This document shows positions 31,369 to 39,735 of a DNA stretch of 64,000 nt, piece after piece. The notes under the pieces are model-generated. The model saw only the letters and a program-made list of their open reading frames with translations. It searched no databases and was not told where the DNA came from. Positions within the stretch are counted from its first letter, which is position 1. Each line of letters starts with the position of its first letter. The stretch comes from JAJAZB01 sp965249815 (GTDB lineage Bacteria; Bacteroidota; Bacteroidia; Cytophagales; Spirosomataceae): positions 620,001-684,000 of the forward strand of contig CBDFMV010000003.1 in assembly GCA_965249815.1 (NCBI GenBank), read 5' to 3'. A program made the translations under genes and the position numbers.

Positions 31369-32451
31369 ATGGAAACCGCATTCGCCGAAAAACAAAAACA
31401 AGACCTCCGCAAACTCACCTTCGCGCAACTGAAGGAGTTCCTCACGCGCCACGGCGAGCAGGGATTTCGCGCGGGCCAGGTTTACGAATGGCTCTGGAAA
31501 AAATCGGCGACCGACTTCGGGCAGATGACCAACCTCTCGCTCAAAACCCGCCAGTTGCTGGCCGATCACTTTGAAATCCGCCCGCTCACCGTTGCCAGCC
31601 AGCAGGTTTCTTCCGACAAAACCATCAAATCGGCCTTCCGGCTTTACGACGGCAAGCTCATCGAAGGCGTGCTCATCCCCGCCGCGGGCGACGACCGCAT
31701 GACGGCCTGCGTCTCTTCGCAGGTCGGCTGCTCACTTACCTGCAAGTTCTGCGCGACGGGTTACATGGACCGCGAGCGCAACCTCGACGCCGCCGAGATT
31801 TACGATCAGGTCGTGGCGATTAAGAACCAGGCCGAACAGCACTACCAGACGCCCCTGACCAACATCGTGTACATGGGCATGGGCGAACCGCTGCTCAACT
31901 ACGCCAGCGTGCTCGAATCGGTCGAGCGCATCACCTCGCCCGACGGGCTGAATATGTCGCCCAAGCGCATCACCGTCAGCACGGCGGGCATTGCCAAGAT
32001 GATTAAAAAACTCGGCGACGACGGCGTGAAGTTCAACCTCGCCCTCTCGCTCCACGCCGCCAACGACGGCAAGCGCAACCAAATCATGCCCATCAACGAG
32101 TCGAACTCGCTGGCGGCGCTGAAGGACGCGCTGAAGTATTTTTACCAGAAAACCGGCAACAAAATCACGCTGGAGTACATCCTGTTCTATCACTTCAACG
32201 ACACGCCCGACGACGCCCGCGAGTTGTGGAATTTTGCCAAGCAAATCCCCGGCGTTCACGTCAACATCATCGAGTACAACCCCATCGCCAACGCCGAATT
32301 CCGCAACACCGACCCCGAAACGCTGAGCCGGTTTGCCCGGTTTCTCGAAGAAAAACGCCTGCCCGTCACCGTTCGCCGCAGCCGGGGCAAAGACATCGAC
32401 GCCGCCTGCGGGCAGTTGGCGGGGAAGTTCACAGTAGGCAGTGAGCAGTAG
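31369..32451 (+). CDS. rlmN: Dual-specificity rRNA/tRNA (adenine C2) methyltransferase RlmN
   Basis: Radical-SAM enzyme that methylates C2 of A2503 in 23S rRNA and A37 of some tRNAs. The cluster motif CxxxCxxC is Cys121-Cys125-Cys128 in VGCSLTCKFCATGYMDRERN. YMGMGEPLLNYASVLESV and the GIAKMIKKLGDDGVKFNLAL-SLHA region are typical. RRSRGKDIDAACGQLAGK holds the C-terminal catalytic Cys. Length 360. The last residues (TVGSEQ) and the TAG stop are encoded by the left arm of the palindrome at 32427-32504. Confidence 0.96.
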   Translation: METAFAEKQKQDLRKLTFAQLKEFLTRHGEQGFRAGQVYEWLWKKSATDFGQMTNLSLKTRQLLADHFEIRPLTVASQQVSSDKTIKSAFRLYDGKLIEGVLIPAAGDDRMTACVSSQVGCSLTCKFCATGYMDRERNLDAAEIYDQVVAIKNQAEQHYQTPLTNIVYMGMGEPLLNYASVLESVERITSPDGLNMSPKRITVSTAGIAKMIKKLGDDGVKFNLALSLHAANDGKRNQIMPINESNSLAALKDALKYFYQKTGNKITLEYILFYHFNDTPDDARELWNFAKQIPGVHVNIIEYNPIANAEFRNTDPETLSRFARFLEEKRLPVTVRRSRGKDIDAACGQLAGKFTVGSEQ

Positions 32452-32504
32452 GCAGTTAAACCCAGTTAGTATCTTCTGCCTACTGCTCACTGCCTACTGT
32501 GAAC
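32427..32504. repeat. Heptamer inverted repeat at the rlmN stop (29-bp perfect arms)
   Basis: Left arm 32427-32455 and right arm 32476-32504 are exact reverse complements, built of CAGTAGG/CAGTGAG units. The 20-nt loop is 32456-32475. The rlmN TAG stop is in the left arm. It forms a very stable hairpin before the Pit transporter gene. Confidence 0.95.
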
Positions 32505-32551
32505 TGGCCTGCGCTTAACAATTTCTTAACAAACCGCCGAAGGGAAGTTTG

Positions 32552-32559
32552 TAGCTTTG
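32552..32559 (+). promoter_or_regulatory. -7 box TAGCTTTG of the phosphate transporter gene
   Basis: Matches TAnnTTTG, 22 nt before the ATG at 32582. TTA at 32526-32528 is a weak -33 with a 23-nt spacer. Confidence 0.4.
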
Positions 32560-32581
32560 CGGGCAAATCCTTCCCACCCGT

Positions 32582-33991
32582 ATGCTCGGCTTAGAGCCTT
32601 CCATTTTTATCCTGCTGTGTATCTGTCTGTTCTGCGCCTGCGCGTTTGAATTTGTCAACGGATTTCACGACACGGCCAACGCCGTCGCCACGGTCATTTA
32701 CACCAATTCGCTGCCCCCCAACATCGCCGTGGTGTGGTCGGGACTTTGCAATTTTCTGGGCGTACTCACCGGCGGCATCGGCGTGGCGATGGGCATTGTC
32801 AACCTGTTGCCGGTCGAGATGCTCGTCGACCAGAATATTTTCCACAGCATCGCGATGGTGCTGGCGTTGCTGCTGAGTGCCATTATCTGGAATGTCGGCA
32901 CGTGGTATTTCGGGTTGCCCTCCTCCTCCTCGCACACGCTGATTGGCTCCATCATCGGCGTCGGGCTGGCCTACACGCTGATGCCCGAAAACGCGGGAGG
33001 CGGCATTCAGGTCAACACCGAAAAGGCCTACGAAATCCTGCTTTCGCTCCTTGTTTCGCCCGTTGTGGGGTTCAGCCTGGCCATCTTCGTAATGTTTATC
33101 CTGCGCCGGACGATCCGGGACAACGATACGCTCTTTAAAGAACCCAAGAAAAACGCCCCGCCGCCCACCTGGATTCGCAGCCTGCTCATCCTGACGTGTA
33201 CCGGCGTGAGTTACGCCCACGGCAACAACGACGGCCAGAAGGGCGTCGGGCTGGTGATGCTCATCCTGATTGGCATCACGCCATCGTTTTTCGCCCTGCA
33301 AAACACCGTGACGCCGCAACAACTCGAAGGCAATCTCACCCGCATCGAGCGGGTGATGACCACCATCGACCAGACCCAACTGGCCACCGGCGAGCGCGGG
33401 CGGCTTCAGAAAGTAGCCGCCAACATCGCCGGGCTGCGGCAGAGCATCCAGAAAAGCCCCATCCCTCCCGACCAGCGCCTGCCCATCCGCCGCGATATTC
33501 TGCTTATCAACAGCGACCTGAAAAGACTCACCGACAGCCCCAACGTGGACCTCAGCCCGGCCAACAAAACGGAGTTGAGCAAGGCCCTCGACATCAAGGG
33601 CGGGCTGCGCGAAGCCACCGATTTCGCGCCGTTCTGGGTCATTCTGATGATTTCGATTTCGCTCGGCCTCGGCACCATGATTGGCTGGAAGCGCATCGTG
33701 GTGACGGTGGGCGAGAAAATCGGCAAGCAGCACCTCACCTACGCGCAGGGCGCCTCGGCGGAGTTGATCACGTTTATCGTCATCATGATTTCGTCGATCA
33801 AAAGCCTGCCCGTCAGCACCACGCACATCCTGTCGTCGGGCATTGCGGGCAGCATGGTGGCCAGCAAGGGCGTGAAAAATCTCCAGGCCAAAACCGTCCG
33901 CAACATCGCCCTTGCCTGGGTACTCACGCTCCCCGTGAGCATTCTGCTGGCGGGTACGCTGTTCCTGCTGCTCCGGAAGATTCTCGGCTAA
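32582..33991 (+). CDS. Inorganic phosphate transporter, Pit family
   Basis: Low-affinity H+ or Na+-coupled phosphate permease of the inner membrane. The two Pit signatures are FVNGFHDTANAVATVIYT near the N-terminus and GVSYAHGNNDGQKGVGLVML in the second half. GLPSSSSHTLIGSIIGVGLA and SLPVSTTHILSSGIAGSMVA are the paired inverted-repeat helices. A hydrophilic insert of about 110 residues (NTVTPQQLEGNLTRIERVMT onward) lies between the halves, as in other Bacteroidota Pit proteins. Length 469. It ends at a strong terminator. Confidence 0.93.
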   Translation: MLGLEPSIFILLCICLFCACAFEFVNGFHDTANAVATVIYTNSLPPNIAVVWSGLCNFLGVLTGGIGVAMGIVNLLPVEMLVDQNIFHSIAMVLALLLSAIIWNVGTWYFGLPSSSSHTLIGSIIGVGLAYTLMPENAGGGIQVNTEKAYEILLSLLVSPVVGFSLAIFVMFILRRTIRDNDTLFKEPKKNAPPPTWIRSLLILTCTGVSYAHGNNDGQKGVGLVMLILIGITPSFFALQNTVTPQQLEGNLTRIERVMTTIDQTQLATGERGRLQKVAANIAGLRQSIQKSPIPPDQRLPIRRDILLINSDLKRLTDSPNVDLSPANKTELSKALDIKGGLREATDFAPFWVILMISISLGLGTMIGWKRIVVTVGEKIGKQHLTYAQGASAELITFIVIMISSIKSLPVSTTHILSSGIAGSMVASKGVKNLQAKTVRNIALAWVLTLPVSILLAGTLFLLLRKILG

Positions 33992-34036
33992 ACCGGCCCG
34001 TCGAGTCGCTTCTTCACGTGTCTCACGAAAAAAACC

Positions 34037-34070
34037 ACCAACCCGGACATCCGGGTTGGTAGTTTTTTTT
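34037..34070 (+). terminator. Intrinsic terminator after the Pit transporter
   Basis: Stem ACCAACCCGG/CCGGGTTGGT (34037-34046 with 34051-34060), loop ACAT, then eight T (34063-34070). An A-run on the left allows function in both directions. Confidence 0.92.
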
Positions 34071-34077
34071 CGCAAGG

Positions 34078-34350
34078 GGGGCTTCCGAATCTCCAGCCCC
34101 CCTTGCGGAGATTGAAATTGGCGTTTTCGTTCTTCGGATCGGCGTTTTCGTTCTTCGGATCGGCGATCCGAAGATTGAAATCGCCGATCTTGAAATGAAA
34201 AAGGGTATTTCGGAGATCAAAATCGGTGTTTGGAAGAACTGGATCGGCGGTTCCCAGGTCAGGAAGGGGGTTCCCGGAAATCAAATCGACGTTCCGGACC
34301 TCCGGATCGGCGATTTGGAGAAAAGAAACCCCGTTTCGATCCTTAAAAGG
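34078..34350. repeat. Degenerate 21-bp tandem array, 13 units
   Basis: From 34078 to 34350 the sequence divides exactly into thirteen 21-nt units. Two adjacent units (34120-34140, 34141-34161) are identical, starting GGCGTTTTCGTTCTTCGG. The others keep GG at positions 1-2, G at 4, a TTTC/TTCC block at 5-9 and often AATC or GATC at the end. It fills the gap between the Pit terminator and the M20 gene stop. It reads as heptapeptide units in open frames (ADPKNEN twice on minus; GISEIKI, GVWKNWI on plus), but no gene with a plausible start is seen. Confidence 0.88.
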
Positions 34351-34371
34351 GCACCTCCGGGTGTGCTGGCG

Positions 34372-35553
34372 TCAGTTCCCCAATTCCCGCACGGCCAGCC
34401 AGCTCATCAAACCGGCCCCGATTTCGAGCGCGGCCTCGTCGATGTCGAACGTGGGCGTGTGCACGCCGCTCGTGATGCCCCGCGCTTCGTTGCGGGTGCC
34501 GAGGCGGTAAAAGCAGGAGTCCACGACTTGCGAATAGAAAGCGAAATCCTCGCCCGCCATCCACAAATCCAGGTCCACGATGTTGTCCGCGCCCACGTAC
34601 TCGGTGGCTTCGGCCCGGAGGCGGCGGGTGAGTTCGGGGTGATTTTCGAGGTACGGGTAGCCTTTCTGGATAAACACTTCGCAGCTACCGCCCATCGAGT
34701 CGCAGAGGGTTTCGGCCATGCGCCGGATGCGGGCCAACCCTTCGGCCCGCCAGGTTTCGTCCATGCAACGGAAGGTGCCTTCGATCTGCACTTCGTTGGG
34801 AATCACGTTGGTGGCCCCGTTGGCGATCACTTTCCCGAACGACAGCACCGACGGCGACTTGGGCGGGCGGTTTCTGGAAATAATCTGTTGAAGCGCCACG
34901 ATGAGGTGCGAGGCAATCAGCACCGGGTCCACGAGCGAATCGGGCATGGCGGCGTGACCGCCCTTGCCGCGCACGGTCAGGTAGAGTTCGTCGGTCGAGG
35001 CCATGTACATGCCTTCGCGGAAGCCGATTTTCCCGACCGGAATCTGCGGGGCCACGTGCTGGCCAATCATCCCGGCGGGCGAAGGGTTTTGCAGAACCCC
35101 TTCTTTAATCATGACCGACGCCCCGCCGGGCGCTTTTTCTTCGGCGGGCTGGAAAACCAGCTTCACGGTTCCCTCAAATTCATCTTTCAAACTCGTCAGA
35201 ATCCGCGCCACGCCGAGCAGCGAGGCCGTGTGGGCGTCGTGGCCGCAGGCGTGCATCACACCGGGATTCTGCGAGCGGTAGGGCACGTCGTTGGCCTCGG
35301 TGATGGGCAGGGCGTCCATGTCGGCCCGCAGGCCGACGACTTTCTTTTCGGGATTTTTGCCTTCAATCAGCGCCACCAACCCCGTATCGGCCATTGGCTG
35401 GGGGTTCAGGCCGAGCGCCCGGAGTTGCTCGGCCACGAATTGCTGGGTTTCGGTTTCGTGAAACGATAGCTCGGGGTGGCGGTGCAAATGCCGCCGGATG
35501 GCGACAAGGTCAGCGGCGCATTCGGCGGCGAGAGTTTGGATTTTTTGTTTCAT
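34372..35553 (-). CDS. M20-family amidohydrolase (N-acyl amino-acid/peptide deacylase type)
   Basis: Zinc or manganese-dependent hydrolase of amide bonds in N-acyl amino acids or hippurate-like compounds. The metal site motifs are VVGLRADMDALPI, GVMHACGHDAHTASLLG near residue 100 and LVFQPAEEKAPGGASVMI; the C-terminal ligand region is DLWMAGEDFAFYSQ. The dimerisation domain contains YLTVRGKGGHAAMPDSLVDP. I use ATG at 35553 (393 residues); the frame is open to 35595 but runs into a hairpin element. Substrate unknown. Confidence 0.92.
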   Translation of the reverse strand: MKQKIQTLAAECAADLVAIRRHLHRHPELSFHETETQQFVAEQLRALGLNPQPMADTGLVALIEGKNPEKKVVGLRADMDALPITEANDVPYRSQNPGVMHACGHDAHTASLLGVARILTSLKDEFEGTVKLVFQPAEEKAPGGASVMIKEGVLQNPSPAGMIGQHVAPQIPVGKIGFREGMYMASTDELYLTVRGKGGHAAMPDSLVDPVLIASHLIVALQQIISRNRPPKSPSVLSFGKVIANGATNVIPNEVQIEGTFRCMDETWRAEGLARIRRMAETLCDSMGGSCEVFIQKGYPYLENHPELTRRLRAEATEYVGADNIVDLDLWMAGEDFAFYSQVVDSCFYRLGTRNEARGITSGVHTPTFDIDEAALEIGAGLMSWLAVRELGN

Positions 35554-35582
35554 GGGTAAATCGTTCCGGCTATCGTCTAACG

Positions 35583-35625
35583 CCCCGGCTGTCATCCTGA
35601 GCTTGTCGAAGGATGACAGCCGGGG
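35583..35625. repeat. Perfect 15-bp palindrome (CATCCTGAGCTTGTCGAAGGATG type)
   Basis: CCCCGGCTGTCATCC (35583-35597) pairs with GGATGACAGCCGGGG (35611-35625); the loop is TGAGCTTGTCGAA. From memory, this word is met in genomes of several unrelated phyla. Located between divergent genes. Confidence 0.9.
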
Positions 35626-35696
35626 GGACTATTTTTCCAAAAAAGAAAACAAAGTTAGCCCCCTGCTCCGGCGTTTTTTTCAAAAACTTGCAGCCC

Positions 35697-35726
35697 CGTT
35701 CCAACCTTTTCCACCGTCTGGGTGTC
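35697..35726 (+). promoter_or_regulatory. Probable ECF-sigma promoter of the lipoprotein-sigma operon
   Basis: CGTTCCAACC (35697-35706), 15-nt spacer, GTGTC (35722-35726). The same two boxes with the same spacer occur at 38428-38457 before the serpin gene and nowhere else that I noticed. A -35 containing AACC and a -10 containing GTC are typical of ECF sigma factors, one of which is encoded 400 nt downstream. Confidence 0.6.
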
Positions 35727-35750
35727 AATTCGTTTCAAGAAAAATAGTTT

Positions 35751-36110
35751 ATGAAACGAGTGGTCATCCTGGCGATAGTCGTTTTCTCAACACTGGGTTG
35801 CCGGAAAACGGAGCCTGACGAAGTTTCTGCCCTGGTCCGCGTGGTATCAACGGACCCGTGCAGGCCACCGGGCGTTTTTCTGAACATACACGGTGGTCCT
35901 CAGTTAGGTAGTCCTTTTGGAAAAGCCGATTCGATGCGCAACGTCGTGATGGCCATCAATTTGCCCGATAGCCTTATTCGGCAAGGGTTGTTCCTGCGAA
36001 TCCGGTTTCGTCTGGCTACTGAAAATGAAAAGTTGGATGATAATTGTGTCTATTTTACTGCGCCCGGACCAGGTCCTACGCAAATAAAAATATTCGAAAT
36101 TCAGCGCTGA
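35751..36110 (+). CDS. Small lipoprotein upstream of an ECF sigma factor (119 aa)
   Basis: The signal KRVVILAIVVFSTLGC ends in a lipobox cysteine at residue 17, so the mature protein is probably membrane-anchored. The remainder includes LVRVVSTDPCRPPGVFLNIH and LRIRFRLATENEKLDDNCVY, suggesting a small beta-sandwich. Family not recognised. It begins 24 nt after the probable ECF promoter and ends 9 nt before the sigma gene, so it is the first gene of that operon. Base composition is more AT-rich than in its neighbours. Confidence 0.65.
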   Translation: MKRVVILAIVVFSTLGCRKTEPDEVSALVRVVSTDPCRPPGVFLNIHGGPQLGSPFGKADSMRNVVMAINLPDSLIRQGLFLRIRFRLATENEKLDDNCVYFTAPGPGPTQIKIFEIQR

Positions 36111-36119
36111 ATGCACTAA

Positions 36120-36674
36120 ATGCCCCTTGACGAACGCGCGGTAGTGGCCGGTTGCAGCCGGAACGAGCGCGGCGCGCAGAAGCGTCTGTACGACGCCTAC
36201 GCGGGCCGGATGCTCGTCGTGTGCCTGCGCTACGTGAAGAGCCGCATGGAAGCCGAAGACGTGTTGCAGGAAGCCTTCGTGAAGGTGTTCGAGAAAATCG
36301 ACACGTTTCGTTTTGAAAGTCCGCTGGAAGGGTGGGTGAAGAAAGTCGTGGTAAACACGGCGCTTAATTACCTGCGCAGCCAGCGGCAGTGGACGTGGAT
36401 CGCCCCCATCGAAACCGCCGAAAACAGCGTCGGCGAAGCCGCCTCGGCTCCGTCGGGACTGCATTTTCAGGAACTCATCGCCCTGGTGCAGCAACTGCCG
36501 CCGGGTTGCCGGGCAGTGTTCAACCTCTACGCCATCGAAGGCTATAACCACCGCGAAATTGCCGACCTGCTGGGTGTGACCGAGGGCACCTCGAAAGCCC
36601 AGTACGCCCGCGCCCGCCACCTGTTGCAGGGCATGCTGGCCGAAGCGGGCCGAATGCGCCACGGGGCGGGGTAG
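36120..36674 (+). CDS. ECF RNA polymerase sigma factor
   Basis: A 184-residue extracytoplasmic-function sigma factor. Region 2 covers GAQKRLYDAYAGRMLVVCLR and SRMEAEDVLQEAFVKVFEKI; region 4 covers LVQQLPPGCRAVFNLYAIEG and YNHREIADLLGVTEGTSKAQ, the last part being the recognition helix-turn-helix. It lies between a lipoprotein gene and a gene with an anti-sigma-like N-terminus. It probably recognises the shared boxes at 35697 and 38428 (inference). Confidence 0.93.
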   Translation: MPLDERAVVAGCSRNERGAQKRLYDAYAGRMLVVCLRYVKSRMEAEDVLQEAFVKVFEKIDTFRFESPLEGWVKKVVVNTALNYLRSQRQWTWIAPIETAENSVGEAASAPSGLHFQELIALVQQLPPGCRAVFNLYAIEGYNHREIADLLGVTEGTSKAQYARARHLLQGMLAEAGRMRHGAG

Positions 36675-36677
36675 GCT

Positions 36678-36719
36678 GATTTACGAAGTACGATTTTCGA
36701 TTTACGAGGTTAGGTCAAA
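36678..36719. repeat. Heptamer tract (single arm) after the ECF sigma gene
   Basis: Six 7-nt units in phase: GATTTAC, GAAGTAC, GATTTTC, GATTTAC, GAGGTTA, GGTCAAA. No inverted partner nearby. It fills the gap between the sigma gene and the next gene. Confidence 0.75.
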
Positions 36720-36731
36720 AGATATTTTAGG

Positions 36732-38336
36732 ATGGAACCGCTCCAAAACGAACGCTTCGAGGACGCCTGGCAACGGGCCTTCGAGGGGGCCGAACAGGCT
36801 CCCGGCGAGGGCTTGTGGGGACGCATCGAGCGCCAGCTTCCGCCCGAACGCGGCAAGCGCCGCCCCGTGGCGTGGGTGTGGCTCGCCGCCGCGTCGCTGC
36901 TGCTGACGCTGCTGGCGGGCGGCCTCGGCTGGTGGGCCGGGCGGCAGGAAACGCCCGACGGGGAAAAGCACGTGGCGATTTCCCGTCCGGAGTCCGTGCC
37001 GGTCGCCCCCGCTGACGCGAAAACGGGTTTGGCAAAATCGGGTACGGGTGCCCGGCAAAACGGCAGGGTGCCCACGCCGCGAACCAGTGCGCCCGGGGAC
37101 GTTCAGCCCGAAAACGCCGGGCCGAAACCGGGCGCACCCACCGACGCGCTGGCAACGGTTTCTTCTTCCGAAAAAGCACCCAAAGCACCGGCGAACGAGG
37201 CCGCGCGCCCCGGCGGGTTTACCGACCCGCGCGTGGCGACCCTGCCACGTTCTGCCACCCGGTCGCCACACCGGGCCGCCCTTCGCGAACCGGTTTCAGT
37301 CGCCGGTTCACCCCGTTCCGTTGCGCGTAGCGTCGAGGTAACAGCCGCCGCCGCGCCGGGCAGTGCCGCGCCGGAACCCGCGCAGTCGCCCTCAGTCACG
37401 GCGTTGAGCATGGAGGAGCAACGCCTGCTGGTTGATTTTCTGCAAAACAAAAACGCTTCGCCCTTCCGCGTGGCCTGGCGGATTCGACCGCCCGTGCTGC
37501 CGGTGGCGAAGCTCCCGGTGATCGCGACGCTGCCGCCGCCTGCAAAAACCCCGCACCGACCGAAGTTTTGGGCAAGCCTCGGAGCCACGCCCCTCGGCTA
37601 CGACCCACGGGTGCGGTTGAGCAACGGCCTCACGGCGGTAGCCAGCAACGCCAACAGTTTTTACAACCAGGCCAATGCCCCGGCTACGACCTCGGTCGCC
37701 GAGAGCCAGGCGGCGCTTTCGTACCGGGTGGGCGGGCGGATGGGTTGGCAAATGACGAGCCACTGGTCGCTGGAAAGTGGCCTGGAATACCTGCACGGGC
37801 AATCGACGCTCCAAAGCGGGCTGGTGCTGCTCAACCGCACCAACAGCGCGGCAACGAGTTTGCTGGAAAACGCCCTCGGGGCGAAAACAGCCGCCAACGG
37901 AGCCACGGCGGGGTACAGCCTCGACGCCATCAGCGCCCAGAACGTGTTCGTGCCCCGCGACAACCAACTTCGCAGCACGTTCCGGTACCTGTCGGTGCCG
38001 CTGCAATTGGGCTACCGGTTCTGGCCCGAAAAACGGCTCGAAGGCACTCTGTCCGCCGGGCTGTCGGGCGACGTGTTTCTCGACAACACGCTCCAGCCCA
38101 CCAACGACGCTCTGCTGCAACCCGTCCGCTACACCGCCGCCGACGGCGTGTACCGCACCCTTCTCTGGAGCGGTCTGGCGGGCGCGGGCCTACGCTACCG
38201 CCTCGACCGCCGCTGGGGGGTTTCGCTCCACGGCAGCCTCCGCCGGGCGCTGGCGTCGGGCGTGCGTGGCTCGTCGGGCGTGCAGACCTTCCCCCGCGAA
38301 GTGGGCGTGGGGCTGCGGCTCGATTATCGGTTTTGA
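36732..38336 (+). CDS. Anti-sigma-like transmembrane protein with C-terminal outer-membrane-barrel-like domain
   Basis: A 534-residue protein encoded directly after an ECF sigma factor. The first 40 residues (RFEDAWQRAFEGAEQAP, LWGRIERQL) resemble the cytoplasmic sigma-binding start of Bacteroidota anti-sigma proteins. One membrane helix follows (VWLAAASLLLTLLAGGLGWW). Residues of about 70-250 are a Pro/Ala/Ser-rich linker. The C-terminal half has alternating beta strands and glycines typical of PorT/OmpA-like barrels (YRVGGRMGWQMTSHWSLESG, GVGLRLDYRF at the end). Such a chain would link cytoplasm, inner membrane and possibly outer membrane. The role as sigma regulator is an inference. Confidence 0.7.
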   Translation: MEPLQNERFEDAWQRAFEGAEQAPGEGLWGRIERQLPPERGKRRPVAWVWLAAASLLLTLLAGGLGWWAGRQETPDGEKHVAISRPESVPVAPADAKTGLAKSGTGARQNGRVPTPRTSAPGDVQPENAGPKPGAPTDALATVSSSEKAPKAPANEAARPGGFTDPRVATLPRSATRSPHRAALREPVSVAGSPRSVARSVEVTAAAAPGSAAPEPAQSPSVTALSMEEQRLLVDFLQNKNASPFRVAWRIRPPVLPVAKLPVIATLPPPAKTPHRPKFWASLGATPLGYDPRVRLSNGLTAVASNANSFYNQANAPATTSVAESQAALSYRVGGRMGWQMTSHWSLESGLEYLHGQSTLQSGLVLLNRTNSAATSLLENALGAKTAANGATAGYSLDAISAQNVFVPRDNQLRSTFRYLSVPLQLGYRFWPEKRLEGTLSAGLSGDVFLDNTLQPTNDALLQPVRYTAADGVYRTLLWSGLAGAGLRYRLDRRWGVSLHGSLRRALASGVRGSSGVQTFPREVGVGLRLDYRF

Positions 38337-38341
38337 AAACG

Positions 38342-38417
38342 GTGAAAAGAGAAGAGTGAAAAGCTGGCCTTGCGGTGTAGTTATCTTTTTACTTTTCTCT
38401 TTTCACTCTTCTCTTTT
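38342..38417. repeat. Heptamer inverted repeat (19-bp arms) upstream of the serpin promoter
   Basis: The left tract (38342-38363) is GTGAAAA, GAGAAGA, GTGAAAA, G. Positions 38345-38363 pair perfectly with 38399-38417. It begins 5 nt after the stop of the upstream gene and ends 11 nt before the ECF-type promoter. The T-rich tail on the right may make it a terminator for the plus strand. Confidence 0.88.
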
Positions 38418-38427
38418 TTTTTCTTCC

Positions 38428-38457
38428 CGTTCCAACCCTTCCGCCCGCGTCGGTGTC
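38428..38457 (+). promoter_or_regulatory. Probable ECF-sigma promoter of the serpin operon
   Basis: CGTTCCAACC (38428-38437), 15-nt spacer, GTGTC (38453-38457), identical in boxes and spacing to 35697-35726. Predicted leader about 28 nt to the serpin ATG at 38492. Confidence 0.6.
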
Positions 38458-38491
38458 TTTCCGGCACTATCGACCTTTTTGTTTTTCACCC

Positions 38492-39700
38492 ATGAAAAGT
38501 CTACTGCTGTTGGGCCTGCTCGCCCTGTTTTTCGCCGCCTGTCGCCGCAACGGAGTCGAGCCAGTCGGGCAACCGCTCCAACTGTCAAGCGCCCGCTTCG
38601 GGGCCGAGTCGTCGCAGTTCGCGTTCGAGTGGTTTCGGAACGTGCTGGCCCAGGAAGGCGGCACCGGGAACGTCGTCGCTTCACCGCTGAGCCTGCACAT
38701 CGCGCTGGGTATGGCCCTCAACGGGGCCGACGGCCAGACCGCCGACGAACTCCTGGCGGCGCTGCGGCTCAAAGGCTACTCGCCTGAGCAGTACAACCAG
38801 ATTTACCGTGAACTCAAGCAGGGGTTGCCCAACGTGGATTCCAAGGTTTCGCTCGTCATTGCCAACTCGCTCTGGTACCGTGATAATCTTTCGGTGGAAG
38901 CGCCGTACGTCGAAGCACTCAAAACCAATTTCGACGCCGAAGTCAACCCGCTGACCAACGACGCCGGTCCTGTCAACGCCTGGGTGAAGGCTAAAACGCG
39001 GGGCAAAATCGAGAAAATGTACGACCAGATTGACCCCGCCACGGTGCTGCTGCTGCTCAACGCGGTGTACTTCAAAGGCGACTGGACGAAGCAGTTCGAC
39101 GAAGGCCAGACCACCGAGCAAACCTGGATGTACGAAGACGGTCGGAAGAAACTCCACCGCGTCCAGATGATGAACCAGGAAGCCGCGTTCCGCAACGCCT
39201 TCACCACCGATTATTCGGCGCTTGAGCTGCCCTACGGCAACGGCGACTACCGCATGACGTTGTTGCTTCCCCGCTCGGACCTGCAAACCAATGATTTAGC
39301 CAAAACCTTCGACGTGGCGGCCTGGAACGCCCTTCAGGAGCGGCTCACCGAAGGCAAAATCCGGGTGGGCCTGCCCCGGTTCGAGTTTTCGTACGAACTT
39401 AAGCCGAACCTGAACGAAACGCTCCGGCAACTTGGCATCCGCGCTGCCTTTACGGACCGGGCCGATTTCAGCAAAATCCGCCGTCAGCGCGACTTGTTCA
39501 TCAGCGAAGTGAAGCAGAAAGCCTACATCAAAACCGACGAGAAAGGCTCCGAAGCCGCCGCCGTGACGGGCATCGGCTTCGAATTGACTTCGGTCGGGCC
39601 GTCGGTACCGAGCATCGTGTTCGACCGGCCCTTCCTGTTTTTCATTTCCGAAAAAAATTCCAACACCGTCCTGTTTGCCGGGCGGGTGGCGGAGCCGTAA
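38492..39700 (+). CDS. Serpin-family protease inhibitor, lipoprotein
   Basis: A 402-residue serpin with a lipoprotein signal (KSLLLLGLLALFFAACRRN). Serpin hallmarks: NVVASPLSLHIALGMALNGA, VIANSLWYRDNLSV, LLNAVYFKGDWTKQFDEGQT and SIVFDRPFLFFISEKNSNTV. The reactive-centre hinge DEKGSEAAAVTG near residue 350 has the small residues needed for loop insertion, so an inhibitory serpin is predicted. By spacing from the hinge, P1 falls near the Leu-Thr of GFELTSVG, pointing to elastase or chymotrypsin-like targets (inference). First gene of a three-gene operon behind an ECF-type promoter. Confidence 0.93.
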   Translation: MKSLLLLGLLALFFAACRRNGVEPVGQPLQLSSARFGAESSQFAFEWFRNVLAQEGGTGNVVASPLSLHIALGMALNGADGQTADELLAALRLKGYSPEQYNQIYRELKQGLPNVDSKVSLVIANSLWYRDNLSVEAPYVEALKTNFDAEVNPLTNDAGPVNAWVKAKTRGKIEKMYDQIDPATVLLLLNAVYFKGDWTKQFDEGQTTEQTWMYEDGRKKLHRVQMMNQEAAFRNAFTTDYSALELPYGNGDYRMTLLLPRSDLQTNDLAKTFDVAAWNALQERLTEGKIRVGLPRFEFSYELKPNLNETLRQLGIRAAFTDRADFSKIRRQRDLFISEVKQKAYIKTDEKGSEAAAVTGIGFELTSVGPSVPSIVFDRPFLFFISEKNSNTVLFAGRVAEP

Positions 39701-39735
39701 ACGATTTTCACCCAACAACCAATCCGTTCAAGACC

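Noticed and set aside
34078..34350. 21-nt array as CRISPR
   Set aside because: Units are contiguous and degenerate with no constant repeat/unique spacer alternation and no cas genes.
34078..34350. 21-nt array as a heptapeptide-repeat gene
   Set aside because: Open frames exist on both strands but none has a plausible start, stop and promoter; kept as a repeat.
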